Assembly (NCBI RefSeq): GCF_016107625.1
Contig: NZ_JABASV010000001.1
Span: 124,001 to 188,000 of the forward strand
DNA: 64,000 nucleotides
Origin: Vreelandella alkaliphila
GTDB taxonomy: Bacteria > Pseudomonadota > Gammaproteobacteria > Pseudomonadales > Halomonadaceae
Direction: 5' to 3'
In this document: piece after piece, positions 8,874 to 17,513 of the stretch
Layout of the letters: every line of letters begins with the position of its first letter
Numbering within the stretch: position 1 is the stretch's first letter
Program-made: the position numbers and the translations under genes
The notes under the pieces: model-generated
Databases searched by the model: none
Seen by the model: only the letters and a program-made list of their open reading frames with translations
Told to the model about the DNA's origin: nothing

Positions 8874-9500
8874 TTAACGCTCCCCTGGCAAGTCAGCCGA
8901 TTGGCGATGTGGTTGACGAATAACTCCCACGCTGATCCACATACGCCAGAGCGATACCGCCGCGATAAAAATGACGCACAACACCAACGAAAGGCTGACC
9001 AAACTTAGCGGTACGCCCATGATCGCGGAGCGTCCGCTTGAGCGCGTGAGCACTTGATAACCACCCCAAATCATCACTAGCATCAATCCAGTAATAGTCA
9101 GGTGTTGTAAGAAATAGAGCATGTGCGCAACACGCAATGGCAAACGTCTCACCAGCGCATCGACAGCAATATGCTCATAGCGTGCAAACGCCGCCGCTGC
9201 GCCGATAAAGACCAGCCAAATAAACAGCATGCGCGCTAGCTCATCGACCCAAGGCAGTGAATGATTGAACACAGAGCGGCCAACGACATTACTGGAAACC
9301 GCGACAATCAGCGCCGCCAAAATAGCGCCAATCAAATACTCCATAGCGAGTGTTAACCAGCGGAACAGCGCAGGACCCTGACGCGTCTCAGTATCAATTT
9401 CAAGCAGCTTGCGATTAGGGTCGTTCAAATAAACCGACGGATCTTCCAACGTTGGTGCTGTAGAGGTCACCACGTTTGGGGGAGTAGAGGAGGTAGTCAT
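8874..9500 (-). CDS. dctQ: TRAP transporter small permease (DctQ)
   Basis: A 208-residue protein with four membrane segments of the DctQ family (e.g. LARMLFIWLVFIGAAAAF). I choose the ATG at 9500, which has CGGAG upstream. The longer frame to 9524 would start next to a strong hairpin. The roughly 70 residues ahead of the first helix are longer than in many DctQ proteins. Confidence 0.88.
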   Translation of the reverse strand: MTTSSTPPNVVTSTAPTLEDPSVYLNDPNRKLLEIDTETRQGPALFRWLTLAMEYLIGAILAALIVAVSSNVVGRSVFNHSLPWVDELARMLFIWLVFIGAAAAFARYEHIAVDALVRRLPLRVAHMLYFLQHLTITGLMLVMIWGGYQVLTRSSGRSAIMGVPLSLVSLSLVLCVIFIAAVSLWRMWISVGVIRQPHRQSADLPGER

Positions 9501-9525
9501 AAGAACTCCGAGGGGCACTGACAAG

Positions 9526-9551
9526 TCGGGCAGGCGTGTGGGCCTGCCCGA
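9526..9551 (-). promoter_or_regulatory. Intercistronic hairpin between dctP and dctQ
   Basis: A perfect 10-bp GC-rich inverted repeat (TCGGGCAGGC / GCCTGCCCGA) with a 6-nt loop sits between the dctP stop and the dctQ start. In binding-protein operons such structures commonly protect the 3' end of the binding-protein message or attenuate read-through, giving excess DctP over the permease. That role is inference. Confidence 0.6.
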
Positions 9552-9572
9552 TGGTGCGCTATACGCAGCAGA

Positions 9573-10646
9573 TTAGTGGCTGCTGTCTTCGACGATTTGT
9601 TGAATTTCAGCGATCAGATCTTCACCGATACGCGGCGCCCACTCTTCATAAACAGGCTGCACGGCGTCTTGGAAAGCGGCTAACTGCTCATCATCTAAGC
9701 GGGTAATTTGCATACCGCGTGCTTCTAACTGATCACGCGACCAGTCGTCATACTCGGCAGAAAGTTGGATTTCGTACTCAGCCGACTGTCGGGCGGCTTC
9801 CTGCACCAGCGCTTGATACTCAGGCGCCATGCGGTTCCAGGTACGCTCGGAAAGCATCATGATAAATGGCGTATAAACGTGACGCGTTTCAGTGCCGTAA
9901 TCCTGCACTTCATTGAAGTTAGAAGTAAGGATGGTGCTCCACGGGTTTTCCTGGCCGTCTACAACGCCTTGCTCAAGCGCCGAAAATAGCTCGCCGAAGG
10001 CCATTGGTGTTGGGTTGGCACCTAACGCTTCCCAAATTGCCAGGTGAACCGGGTTTTGCATCGTACGAACACTGAGGCCGCGAACGTCCAGGCCCGCCAC
10101 ATCTTCTGGTGATTCGACAGGGCGTGCACTGTTAGACAACTGACGATAGCCGTTTTCAGAGAACGTCAGCGCTTTTAAGCCTGTACCCTCGAACGCATCC
10201 AGCATTCCCTGAGCCACGTCACTCTGCATAACAGCCACTGCGGCTTCTCGGCTCGGTAGTAGGAACGGCAAATCAAATGCTGACAGTGCCTCCACGTACC
10301 CAGTCGTTGCAGAGCTTGAAGGATAGGTCATATCCAACGTGCCGGTTTGCAGCATTTCCATCATTTGGACATCGTCGCCCAATTGGCTGTTGGGAAAAAC
10401 ATTGACCGTAATACGACCATCGGTACGCTGCTCAAGAATTTCACCGAAGTACTGGCTAGAGAGAAACTGCGGCGATGTTTCGGACAGGCCAATGCCCATA
10501 CGCAGAGTGTGGCTTCCGTGGTCAGCCACTACGTCGCCTTCAATCGCGGGCGGATCAGAAAGTTCAGGGCCTTGCGCATGTGCCATGCCAAAAGTCAGAG
10601 TGGTCGCGCCGACCAGAGTAAGCGTGCTGCGCCAAATCGTTGTCAT
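9573..10646 (-). CDS. dctP: TRAP transporter substrate-binding protein (DctP), probably gluconate
   Basis: A 357-residue periplasmic solute-binding protein. It has a signal peptide (about residues 1-24) and the TRAP DctP pattern: SQYFGEILEQRTDGRITVNV, GLDVRGLSVRTMQNPVH containing the carboxylate-binding arginine, and FSALEQGVVDGQENPW. First gene of the operon, with GGAG before the ATG and a GntR-type palindrome upstream. Specificity for gluconate rests on operon context only. Confidence 0.92.
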   Translation of the reverse strand: MTTIWRSTLTLVGATTLTFGMAHAQGPELSDPPAIEGDVVADHGSHTLRMGIGLSETSPQFLSSQYFGEILEQRTDGRITVNVFPNSQLGDDVQMMEMLQTGTLDMTYPSSSATTGYVEALSAFDLPFLLPSREAAVAVMQSDVAQGMLDAFEGTGLKALTFSENGYRQLSNSARPVESPEDVAGLDVRGLSVRTMQNPVHLAIWEALGANPTPMAFGELFSALEQGVVDGQENPWSTILTSNFNEVQDYGTETRHVYTPFIMMLSERTWNRMAPEYQALVQEAARQSAEYEIQLSAEYDDWSRDQLEARGMQITRLDDEQLAAFQDAVQPVYEEWAPRIGEDLIAEIQQIVEDSSH

Positions 10647-10746
10647 GACGTTATCTCCAGAATAGTCGTTGTTGTTGGTTGGCTATTTACCGAAAGGCTA
10701 TCGAATCGTATCGGCCATTAGGTTTGCGGTTTATGTTCCAACAAAT

Positions 10747-10760
10747 TGTTACCGGTAACA
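10747..10760. promoter_or_regulatory. GntR operator
   Basis: A perfect 14-bp palindrome, TGTTACCGGTAACA, about 100 bp ahead of dctP in the dctP-ohrR intergenic region. It matches the known LacI-family GntR operator core (ATGTTACCGGTAACAT type). It should mediate repression of the operon without gluconate. Only one copy was noticed; the gntR-gntK gap has none. Confidence 0.85.
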
Positions 10761-10895
10761 TTCGATACGTGAAGGCTAGCCATCGCAGCACTCGGTGTCA
10801 AAACAAAACGTCCAACTTACGACCAACGTCTAGGGATAGCTACTCACTTCCCCGCGCGCTACATTACGCGTTATGCACCCTGTCCTGGAGTCGAG

Positions 10896-11345
10896 ATGCC
10901 AGCGCTAGACCCTTGTAGCGAATTAGAGCTAGATCACCAGCTCTGCTTTGCGCTGTATTCAACATCACTGATGATGACCAAAGTTTATAAACCTCTGCTC
11001 AAAGAGCTGGGGCTCACTTACCCGCAATACCTCGCCATGCTGGTACTGTGGCAAGAAGATGGCCTAACAGTAGGTGCCCTAAGCAAACGCTTACTTACAG
11101 ATCCTGGCTCATTAACGCCACTACTAAAACGGCTTGAAAGTGACCAGCTACTTATCCGGCAACGTAGCCTGCAAGATGAACGTGTCGTCGAGTTATTCCT
11201 GACCGATAAAGGCCGCTCGCTTCGTGAACAGGCGCGCCATATCCCTGGCTGTGTCGTCAACGCCAGCAAAACGTCGGTTGAAGCACTCAACCAACTGAAA
11301 GAGGATTTAGTCCAACTGCGCGAAAACTTACTTAAGGTCAAGTAA
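10896..11345 (+). CDS. ohrR: MarR-family organic peroxide sensor OhrR
   Basis: A 149-residue MarR-type winged-helix repressor. The N-terminal peroxide-sensing cysteine is in the conserved context DHQLCFALYS (C17). The DNA-binding region is LTVGALSKRLLTDPGSLTPLLKRLE. Organic hydroperoxides oxidise the cysteine and release the repressor from ohr. It has CTGGAG upstream of the ATG. ohr follows in the same direction 158 bp downstream, confirming the call. A further cysteine lies at C7. Confidence 0.92.
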   Translation: MPALDPCSELELDHQLCFALYSTSLMMTKVYKPLLKELGLTYPQYLAMLVLWQEDGLTVGALSKRLLTDPGSLTPLLKRLESDQLLIRQRSLQDERVVELFLTDKGRSLREQARHIPGCVVNASKTSVEALNQLKEDLVQLRENLLKVK

Positions 11346-11391
11346 CCCGCTGAACGTTGTGACCGGGTAGGTAATTTCTTCAGCTATTTAC

Positions 11392-11401
11392 TTGCGCGCA
11401 A
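11392..11401. promoter_or_regulatory. Candidate OhrR operator
   Basis: TTGCGCGCAA, a perfect 10-bp palindrome flanked by A/T-rich sequence, lies between ohrR and ohr where an OhrR-controlled ohr promoter is expected. The match to known OhrR sites is loose, so this is positional inference. Confidence 0.4.
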
Positions 11402-11443
11402 AATAAAGCTGCACTAAATTAAAATCCCAAACGCACGCCATGG

Positions 11444-11489
11444 CTCATAATAACTATGTCCATAACAACCATGTCCATAACAACCAAGT
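11444..11489. repeat. 15-bp direct repeats upstream of ohr
   Basis: CCATAACAACCATGT (11460-11474) and CCATAACAACCAAGT (11475-11489) are near-identical tandem copies, preceded by a weaker copy (CTCATAATAACTATGT, 11444-11459). They occupy the ohr leader just before the start codon at 11504. Confidence 0.7.
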
Positions 11490-11503
11490 TTAGGAAATAA
11501 TCT

Positions 11504-11929
11504 ATGTCTATTGAAACTGTTGCTTACCGCGCACATGCTCACGCCACTGGCGGCCGCGAGGGCCATGCTAAGTCCTCTGACGGCGCGCTGGATGTTCAGC
11601 TCAGCACACCCAAAGAGCTAGGTGGCGCCGGCGGTGAAGGCACCAACCCCGAACAGCTGTTTGCTGCGGGCTACTCTGCTTGCTTTTTAGGTGCTCTTAA
11701 GCACGTCGCCAGCCAGGAAAAAGTTAAACTGTCCGACGATACTCAGATCGATGGCAGTGTGGGTATTGGTGCCATTCCTACTGGCTTCGGCATTGAGGTT
11801 GAGCTGAAAATTAGCTTGCCTGGTTTGGAAAAAGACGTTGCCCAAGCACTGGTCGACAAAGCCCATATTGTTTGCCCCTACTCCAACGCTACCCGCGGAA
11901 ATATCGATGTCACACTGACGCTGGTTTAA
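11504..11929 (+). CDS. ohr: Organic hydroperoxide resistance protein Ohr
   Basis: A 141-residue Ohr-branch peroxidase. The redox cysteines are C60 ([12 protein letters not shown]) and C124 ([14 protein letters not shown]), and the conserved N-terminal [14 protein letters not shown] includes the active-site arginine. It reduces organic and fatty-acid hydroperoxides using lipoylated partners. Downstream of its regulator ohrR. Its stop codon overlaps the stop of the convergent racemase gene by 4 bp. Confidence 0.95.
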   Translation: MSIETVAYRAHAHATGGREGHAKSSDGALDVQLSTPKELGGAGGEGTNPEQLFAAGYSACFLGALKHVASQEKVKLSDDTQIDGSVGIGAIPTGFGIEVELKISLPGLEKDVAQALVDKAHIVCPYSNATRGNIDVTLTLV

Positions 11930-12621
11930 TTACCTAGCGCCCACTCCACCGCTTTGCTTGCGTGCAGAGCGGTGGTGTCATAAAGCAGTATCTGGGTGTG
12001 TTTCTGCTCGACCAATAGCGCTATCTCAGTACAACCTAGAATGATCGCCTCAGCACCTTGCTGGTGTAGCGACGTCATAATATCCAGATAACGCTCACGC
12101 GATGAAGCGCGGATATGACCATGGCATAGCTCGTCGAAAATGATTTGATGAATCTCAGCACGCTCTTGTTCATTCGGAATGACGACATCAATCCCAAAGC
12201 GCTCTTTTAAGCGCGCCTTATAAAACTCCTGCTCCATCGTAAAACGGGTGCCTATCAATCCAACCCGAGCCACGCCATCAATCTGACATTTTTCCCCGGT
12301 AGCATCGGCGATGTGCAAAAAGGGAATCTGAATAGCGGACTCAATCGCAGGCGCGACGTTGTGCATGGTATTGGTGGCCAACAGCAAACATTCTGCTCCA
12401 GCCTTTTCAATGCGTTTGGAGGCGCTTGCGAGTAACTGGCCAGCAGTCTGCCAATCGCCCTGTTTTTGCAGAGTTTCTATTTCAGCAAAATCGACACTTA
12501 CCATCACAATCTGCGCCGAGTGGAAACCGCCGAGTGCCTGATTAACGCCTTGGTTCAGCGCCTGATAATAGCTTTGTGTCGACTCCCAGCTCATACCGCC
12601 TAATACGCCAATAGTCCGCAT
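11926..12621 (-). CDS. Aspartate/glutamate racemase family protein, YgeA-like
   Basis: A 231-residue Asp/Glu racemase superfamily protein, colinear with E. coli YgeA (start [12 protein letters not shown]). The first catalytic position is T83 (ATNTMH) and the second C197 (LGCTEI). This asymmetric Thr/Cys pair is what I recall for the E. coli L-Asp/L-Glu-specific enzyme, rather than the usual Cys/Cys. A canonical cysteine has therefore not simply been lost. GGAG precedes the ATG. Convergent with ohr. Confidence 0.88.
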   Translation of the reverse strand: MRTIGVLGGMSWESTQSYYQALNQGVNQALGGFHSAQIVMVSVDFAEIETLQKQGDWQTAGQLLASASKRIEKAGAECLLLATNTMHNVAPAIESAIQIPFLHIADATGEKCQIDGVARVGLIGTRFTMEQEFYKARLKERFGIDVVIPNEQERAEIHQIIFDELCHGHIRASSRERYLDIMTSLHQQGAEAIILGCTEIALLVEQKHTQILLYDTTALHASKAVEWALGN

Positions 12622-12775
12622 AACATTTCTCCATGGTAAATAACTATTTATTATCAGGCTAACAACACACTATCCTTGTACCCACGTTTTAAGGCCCCAT
12701 AACGCCTTAGTAGCCGCAACATTTCGGGTGAGTCGCTGCACCGCCCTTTTTTATTGTAGGAATAGCGAGGACATC

Positions 12776-13639
12776 ATGAGCGACAACACGACCTATACGC
12801 CACCGCGAGTTTGGAAATGGGAACCTGGTAACGGTGGAAAATTCGCTAACATCAATCGCCCCGTTGCTGGTGCGACCCACGAGAAAGTATTACCCGTGGG
12901 TAAGCATCCACTGCAGCTTTACTCTCTTGCAACCCCAAACGGCGTAAAAGTCACCGTAATGCTTGAAGAGCTGCTGGAACAGGGTATTAAACAAGCGGAA
13001 TACGATGCTCACCTGATACAAATTGGCGAAGGTGATCAGTTTGGCAGTGGCTTTGTTGAGGTAAACCCCAACTCTAAGATTCCAGCGCTAATGGATTACA
13101 GCACCACCCCGCCCCAGCGGGTCTTTGAGTCAGGTGCGATTCTGCTTTATTTGGCTGAGAAATTTGGTGCGTTCTTACCCAATGACCCGGCGAAGCGGAC
13201 CGAGTGCCTATCCTGGTTATTTTGGCAAATGGGCAGCGCGCCCATGCTTGGTGGCGGCTTTGGTCACTTTTATGCTTACGCACCAGAAAAATACCAGTAC
13301 CCGATTGATCGCTATACCATGGAAGTGAAACGTCAGTTGGATGTACTGGATCGCCACTTAGCGGATAACCGCTTTATGGCGGGTGATGAGTACACCATCG
13401 CGGATATGGCAATTCACCCATGGTACGGCGCACTGGTAAAAAACCGCGTGTATGAAGCCGCTGAGTTTTTAGAAGCTCATACCTATCAGAACGTCTTACG
13501 CTGGACCGATGAGATTGACGCACGCCCTGCCGTTCAACGTGGCCGAATGGTTAACCGCACCTGGGGAGAGCCTGGCGAACAGCTCCACGAGCGCCACGAT
13601 GCCAGTGATTTTGATCACAAGACCGAAGATAAACGTTAA
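12776..13639 (+). CDS. yghU: Glutathione S-transferase family protein, YghU-like
   Basis: A 287-residue protein; E. coli YghU is about the same length. After an N-terminal extension (YTPPRVWKWEPGNGGKFANINRP) come a thioredoxin-fold GST domain (about residues 40-130, with VNPNSKIPAL and ESGAILLYLAEKFG) and an all-helical C-terminal domain with a DEYTIADMAIHPW motif. YghU-type enzymes show disulfide-bond reductase activity with glutathione. I start at the ATG at 12776 (GCGAGGAC upstream), not at a GTG 48 bp earlier. Confidence 0.92.
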   Translation: MSDNTTYTPPRVWKWEPGNGGKFANINRPVAGATHEKVLPVGKHPLQLYSLATPNGVKVTVMLEELLEQGIKQAEYDAHLIQIGEGDQFGSGFVEVNPNSKIPALMDYSTTPPQRVFESGAILLYLAEKFGAFLPNDPAKRTECLSWLFWQMGSAPMLGGGFGHFYAYAPEKYQYPIDRYTMEVKRQLDVLDRHLADNRFMAGDEYTIADMAIHPWYGALVKNRVYEAAEFLEAHTYQNVLRWTDEIDARPAVQRGRMVNRTWGEPGEQLHERHDASDFDHKTEDKR

Positions 13640-13800
13640 ACCCAAGACAACTGTGAACCGGTAAGGCGGCCACATTGGCTAGCAATCGCTAAGGATGGCG
13701 ATTTACCGTGTTCCACTATCGCTCTTTACTGCATTATCGATCCTGATTTAGTTAGCAATTTTTACTTCATTATTCATAGTGTGTCTGACAGAGGCAGTCC

Positions 13801-14031
13801 ATGTTTGATCCAAAATACGCCCAGCTGATATTTTCTTTCTTAATGGCACTGTTTATGTCGTGCATTATGTCGCTGGTGATTACGCTCTACAATGTCGGCT
13901 TCATCGAGGGCATTGCCTTTGTTTGGTTGAAGGCATGGCTATTTGCTTTTGCGGTTGCTCTACCGGTCATTAACCTAGTATCTCCTATTGTACGGCGATT
14001 GGTTAAGGTGCTTATTAAGCACCCACACTGA
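13801..14031 (+). CDS. DUF2798 small membrane protein
   Basis: A 76-residue protein with two hydrophobic helices (about residues 8-30 and 40-62) and the DUF2798 style (LIFSFLMALFMSCIMSLVIT; FAFAVALPVINLVSPIVRRL). GAGGCAG precedes the ATG. Function of the family is unknown. It stands alone. Confidence 0.8.
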   Translation: MFDPKYAQLIFSFLMALFMSCIMSLVITLYNVGFIEGIAFVWLKAWLFAFAVALPVINLVSPIVRRLVKVLIKHPH

Positions 14032-14198
14032 CCGCCTAAACTAACCGTTCACACTAATCTTCTATACTAAACACCTAAGCTGAGCACCTGCTTGTTTTTG
14101 ACTTGACCAACAGCATTGGTGGAGCCGACAATTTTACGAGTGGTGCCGCACCACCAGTCGCGTGGACTGGTCGTCATATTTGATGGGAGATCAATGTT

Positions 14199-15263
14199 TT
14201 GAAAAGACACAATTCAGTTTGGCGCAGCCTGGCCTATGCGGCGTTGCTGTCGGTTGCAATCGCTTCAATCGCCGAAGCTTGTACACGCGTCGTCTATCAC
14301 GGTCCAGAGGAGCGCATTCTGACCGCACGCTCGATGGATTGGAGCATGCCGATGCTCTCCAATCTGTGGGTGTTCCCGCGAGGCATGGCTCGGAATGGCG
14401 AAGCGGGACCGCGTTCTTTAGAATGGACATCAAAATACGGTAGCATGATCGTATCGGGCTATGACTTCTCGACCGTGGATGGCATGAATGAAGCCGGCCT
14501 GGTCGCCAACATGCTGTGGTTGGTCGCATCAGAATACCCCGAAGATGACGGCACCACCCCGCAAATGTCTCTTTCAATTTGGGCGCAGTATTTTCTTGAT
14601 AGCTACGGCAGCGTCGCCGAGGCGGTGGCCGATATGGAAAATAATCCCTTCAACGTGGTGACGGCGGATGTGCCCGATCAGCCAGGCCGCCTGGCCAAGG
14701 TGCACCTGTCTCTGTCGGATGCCACCGGCGACAGCGCCATCCTGGAATGGCTGGACGGCAAGCTGGTCATCCACCACGGCCCCGAATACCGCACCATGAC
14801 CAACGATCCGCCCTATGATCAACAACTGGCGCTTGTCAGCTATTGGCAGGATGTCAACCCGCGCGAGGTTCTGCCCGGCACGACACGTTCGCCCGACCGT
14901 TTTGTGCGCGCCGACACATATATCAACATGGTAGAGCAATCGGCCGATCCACGGATCGCCGTAGCCGCCGCGATGAGTGTAATCCGCAACGCCTCGGTCC
15001 CCTTTGGAATCAGCACTCCTGATGCTCCGAACCTGTCTACGACGCGGTGGCGGGTGGTGGCCGATCACAAAGATCAGGTGTTCTACGTCGAATCCGCGAT
15101 TTCACCGAACCTTTTCTGGGTGGAACTGAAAAATCTGGACTTCTCGCCCGAAGCCGGCGTGCGGATGCTTGATCTCGGCGTGGACATGACGTCCCTGCAA
15201 GAGGGCGAAGTTTCAGGAAGTTTTACCCCCGCCGCCCCCTTCCAGTTCGAACCAGTCAACTGA
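14199..15263 (+). CDS. Linear amide C-N hydrolase, choloylglycine hydrolase/penicillin V acylase family
   Basis: A 354-residue Ntn-hydrolase. A signal peptide (about residues 1-27, ending SIAEA) would be cut just before C28 (CTRVVYHGP). C28 is the nucleophile this family exposes at the mature N-terminus. Other family landmarks include LTARSMDWSMP, SGYDFSTVDGMNEAGLVANMLW and a late ASVPFGIS region. Start is TTG with GGGAGA upstream. Relatives hydrolyse bile salts, penicillin V or N-acyl homoserine lactones; the substrate here is unknown. Codons are richer in G/C at third positions than neighbours, suggesting acquisition, perhaps from an alphaproteobacterium. Confidence 0.88.
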   Translation: MKRHNSVWRSLAYAALLSVAIASIAEACTRVVYHGPEERILTARSMDWSMPMLSNLWVFPRGMARNGEAGPRSLEWTSKYGSMIVSGYDFSTVDGMNEAGLVANMLWLVASEYPEDDGTTPQMSLSIWAQYFLDSYGSVAEAVADMENNPFNVVTADVPDQPGRLAKVHLSLSDATGDSAILEWLDGKLVIHHGPEYRTMTNDPPYDQQLALVSYWQDVNPREVLPGTTRSPDRFVRADTYINMVEQSADPRIAVAAAMSVIRNASVPFGISTPDAPNLSTTRWRVVADHKDQVFYVESAISPNLFWVELKNLDFSPEAGVRMLDLGVDMTSLQEGEVSGSFTPAAPFQFEPVN

Positions 15264-15269
15264 TCTCTC

Positions 15270-15303
15270 TCCGACTGCGGCATCACCATGTGGCGCAGTC
15301 GGA
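15270..15303 (+). terminator. Hairpin terminator after the amide hydrolase
   Basis: A 10-bp inverted repeat (TCCGACTGCG / CGCAGTCGGA) with a 14-nt loop starts 7 bp after the hydrolase stop and is followed by a T-containing tract (TCAATTTCTTCC). Probably the gene's own terminator. Confidence 0.6.
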
Positions 15304-15409
15304 TCAATTTCTTCCATTTGTACAACTCAACAATCGATATCTTCCTTGACTTGGCTAAACGTGAGCCAAGACGTAGTAACTCGGCTGCCAAGAAAGGCAG
15401 ACCACATGA

Positions 15410-15430
15410 GGCGGTCGGAAAATGACCGCC
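15410..15430. other. Hairpin in the 15.3-15.5 kb gap
   Basis: GGCGGTC / GACCGCC with a 7-nt A-rich loop. The surrounding interval 15304-15510 has no gene. The string near 15478 (TTGATCAGTGGTTCCTTAA) resembles insertion-sequence ends I associate with halomonads, so this could be an IS scar, but I cannot confirm it. Confidence 0.35.
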
Positions 15431-15510
15431 GATACGGTGATTGAGTCACTCTGAGCCCCTAAGCCGCTCAGAACCGAATTGATCAGTGGTTCCTTAAAAA
15501 CACCTTCTAC

Positions 15511-15828
15511 TTACTGAATACGAGAGTTATTCAGTGCGTAATTCCAAACACGATAGAAGTAAAAAATATATCCAAGACCAAACGTTAAAATTGAGATAAT
15601 CATCCACAAAATAATATGACCAATATTGCTAAAAATATTGATATCACACACCATCTTACGCTCTGCGCCTGTTGTAATATCCACGACTGAAGTACGGTTA
15701 ATCACAAAGCGTGAAAACGAATAGGGAAAGAAAAACAGTGCAATCCCGAAGGTAATAATCGTTAGCACCACCCAAATCAACAAGTGGCCAATAATATCTA
15801 GAATAGAGAGATTCGCTTTAATATTCAT
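15511..15828 (-). CDS. Small membrane protein of unknown function (DUF898/DUF6693-like)
   Basis: A 105-residue, strongly hydrophobic protein with three or four membrane segments in two similar halves (LLIWVVLTIITFGIALFFFPYSF and IILWMIISILTFGLGYIFYFY). The sequence style resembles DUF898/YjgN-like proteins, but this is recognition by eye. AAGGGCG precedes the ATG. No partner gene is apparent. Confidence 0.65.
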   Translation of the reverse strand: MNIKANLSILDIIGHLLIWVVLTIITFGIALFFFPYSFSRFVINRTSVVDITTGAERKMVCDINIFSNIGHIILWMIISILTFGLGYIFYFYRVWNYALNNSRIQ

Positions 15829-15980
15829 GGTGCGCCCTTAAGTGTTAAGAAATAAAGTGGCGCAGATTACCATCCACTTGTGTAAGCGTGAATGGAAAAT
15901 TTCCGTTATAGCTATAAATTTATGATTTTTAATCATTTAGTAAGAGACACTAACACCGTTCAAGCTTGAACCCGTGCCAT

Positions 15981-16301
15981 TTAGGAGTGCGACGCCCACC
16001 ACTCTGCATAAGAACTATTGTGAGGGGCAAGACCACCTTCATCGGGGGCGCCGTCTTGCCACCATACCGGACCGCGCTCCCCCAGCAGTTCCTTGGCAGA
16101 CTGCACCGCCTCGCGTGCTTGGCGTAGCGCTATTTCATCGTTTTGTTGCTGAGCATTGCGCACCGCTCGACGGGCTTTCATCAGTGTCTTTATGTGGGTA
16201 CGTTTCTCGTCATCGCTCAATCGGGGGTCGGTACAGCGCCATAGCTGGTTTTTAGCTATAAAATAGCGGCCATCCGGCGTATGTGGATACTTATTGGCCA
16301 T
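15981..16301 (-). CDS. Conserved hypothetical protein
   Basis: A 106-residue soluble, charged protein with a strong AAGGGGAG site before the ATG. It has an N-terminal block (HTPDGRYFIAKNQLWRCTDP) and a central helical region (about residues 33-75). I believe close relatives occur in pseudomonads and halomonads, sometimes labelled as Tol-related, but no function is established. It lies 26 bp past the lpxR stop on the same strand. Confidence 0.7.
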   Translation of the reverse strand: MANKYPHTPDGRYFIAKNQLWRCTDPRLSDDEKRTHIKTLMKARRAVRNAQQQNDEIALRQAREAVQSAKELLGERGPVWWQDGAPDEGGLAPHNSSYAEWWASHS

Positions 16302-16327
16302 ACCGCTCCCCTTCGCTTGTAGTTTTC

Positions 16328-17317
16328 TTAAAAGCGTTTCGTTAACGTAATCGCCCCGAATTTGTCCTGCTCATTTTGTCCGTCAAATTCACGAGTACGC
16401 TGAACAGCAGCATACGTTACTTGCCAGTCCTCCCAGGCCATGGCAAGCCCTGCGGAGGCTTCTGCTACCCATTCTTCACGGTCAACGGAGTGGCTATCTC
16501 TGAATGTATTACCATCCAGCGTTAGGTTCTGCGCCATGTAATAGCCTTCTACATTTGCAAACAGATACCACTGCCACCCACGATGGCCACTCATTAGGTG
16601 ACGACTACCTGGGTTGGGTGTCAGCGAAGGAATACCTTCGGCATCGTCCCCCCAACGTACGCTATAGCCAGCACTGGCATAGGTATACAAGTTGCCTAAC
16701 GCTGCCCCCACACTGGGGCCGTGGGAAAACTGTTTACCGGCTAGCGGTATGTCATTCCACCATTGGCGACGAACGGTTACATTCACCAGCACCTCATCGC
16801 CCAGCTGATTTTTCCAGCCTCGAGGACGATCGCTATCGGTGACACGGTGTACTTCACGCTGAATACTGTCAGCAAGGGAGGATGGTCCCACGAGCCCAAT
16901 ATCGAGATGTAAATCAGTAGCTTGCGTCCATTGCCCCATCGGCACGTCTTCATAGAGCGACACTCCGCCGTAGACAAGACCTGCATAGGGGCGATCATCC
17001 TCGATCAACGCGCGGCGCTCGATATTGTTCGGCGTATAAATCTGGTGAATCAAACGATAAGACGCTCTATCCGCTCTGCCGATAAGGCTATCGGGCAGCG
17101 CTGTCGCAAGGCGCTGTAGCCAATTTGTTTCTTGCGGCGTAAAGGTCCAGTTAAGCTCGAAACCACTGGTAAAGTGGCCGTCATCGCTACTGGCAAAACC
17201 ATCATTTTCAAACTTTACCGACAGAGAGCTGTCGCTAGCCACGGTCAATGTGGGTATTAGGCTTAACGGTAAAATAAGCAGCAGCACCTTTCTGCCTAGA
17301 GCAGAGGTATTATTCAT
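16328..17317 (-). CDS. LpxR-family lipid A 3'-O-deacylase (DUF2219)
   Basis: A 329-residue outer-membrane beta-barrel protein. A signal peptide (about residues 1-27) precedes the family hallmark KFENDGFASSDDGHFTSGFE, which carries the catalytic-site Asn-Asp pair of LpxR. Alternating amphipathic strands follow and the protein ends in an aromatic-type signature (ITLTKRF) typical of outer-membrane proteins. LpxR removes 3'-linked acyl chains from lipid A, altering envelope charge and immune recognition. Confidence 0.85.
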   Translation of the reverse strand: MNNTSALGRKVLLLILPLSLIPTLTVASDSSLSVKFENDGFASSDDGHFTSGFELNWTFTPQETNWLQRLATALPDSLIGRADRASYRLIHQIYTPNNIERRALIEDDRPYAGLVYGGVSLYEDVPMGQWTQATDLHLDIGLVGPSSLADSIQREVHRVTDSDRPRGWKNQLGDEVLVNVTVRRQWWNDIPLAGKQFSHGPSVGAALGNLYTYASAGYSVRWGDDAEGIPSLTPNPGSRHLMSGHRGWQWYLFANVEGYYMAQNLTLDGNTFRDSHSVDREEWVAEASAGLAMAWEDWQVTYAAVQRTREFDGQNEQDKFGAITLTKRF

Positions 17318-17397
17318 GGCTCAATCCTTGAGTATTGGGGAAAGCAAGAGCGATCAATTATTAACAAACATGAATGATTGTATGTAATGGCACGAAT

Positions 17398-17425
17398 AGA
17401 TAGCAAGCGTACTTTCTTGCTATCT
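17398..17425. other. Hairpin between yaeQ and lpxR
   Basis: A 10-bp inverted repeat (AGATAGCAAG / CTTGCTATCT) with an 8-nt loop lies between two leftward genes. It could reduce read-through from yaeQ, but a T-tract is lacking, so I do not call it a terminator. A second hairpin (TCACGACA / TGTCGTGA) sits near 17450. Confidence 0.4.
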
Positions 17426-17513
17426 ACATCGCTAACTCAATGCCTATCACGACATCCTGTCGTGAAAAAAACGTCGCCCCACCATGCATGACTACTCGCT
17501 AGCTTTGAACTTT

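Noticed and set aside
11926..12621. Loss of the first catalytic cysteine in the racemase
   Set aside because: As far as I recall, YgeA-type enzymes naturally use Thr83/Cys197; both positions are kept here.
17440..17475. Terminator with stem TCACGACA / TGTCGTGA
   Set aside because: The T/A-tract is on the wrong side of the stem for transcription of the leftward yaeQ gene, and no rightward gene ends here.
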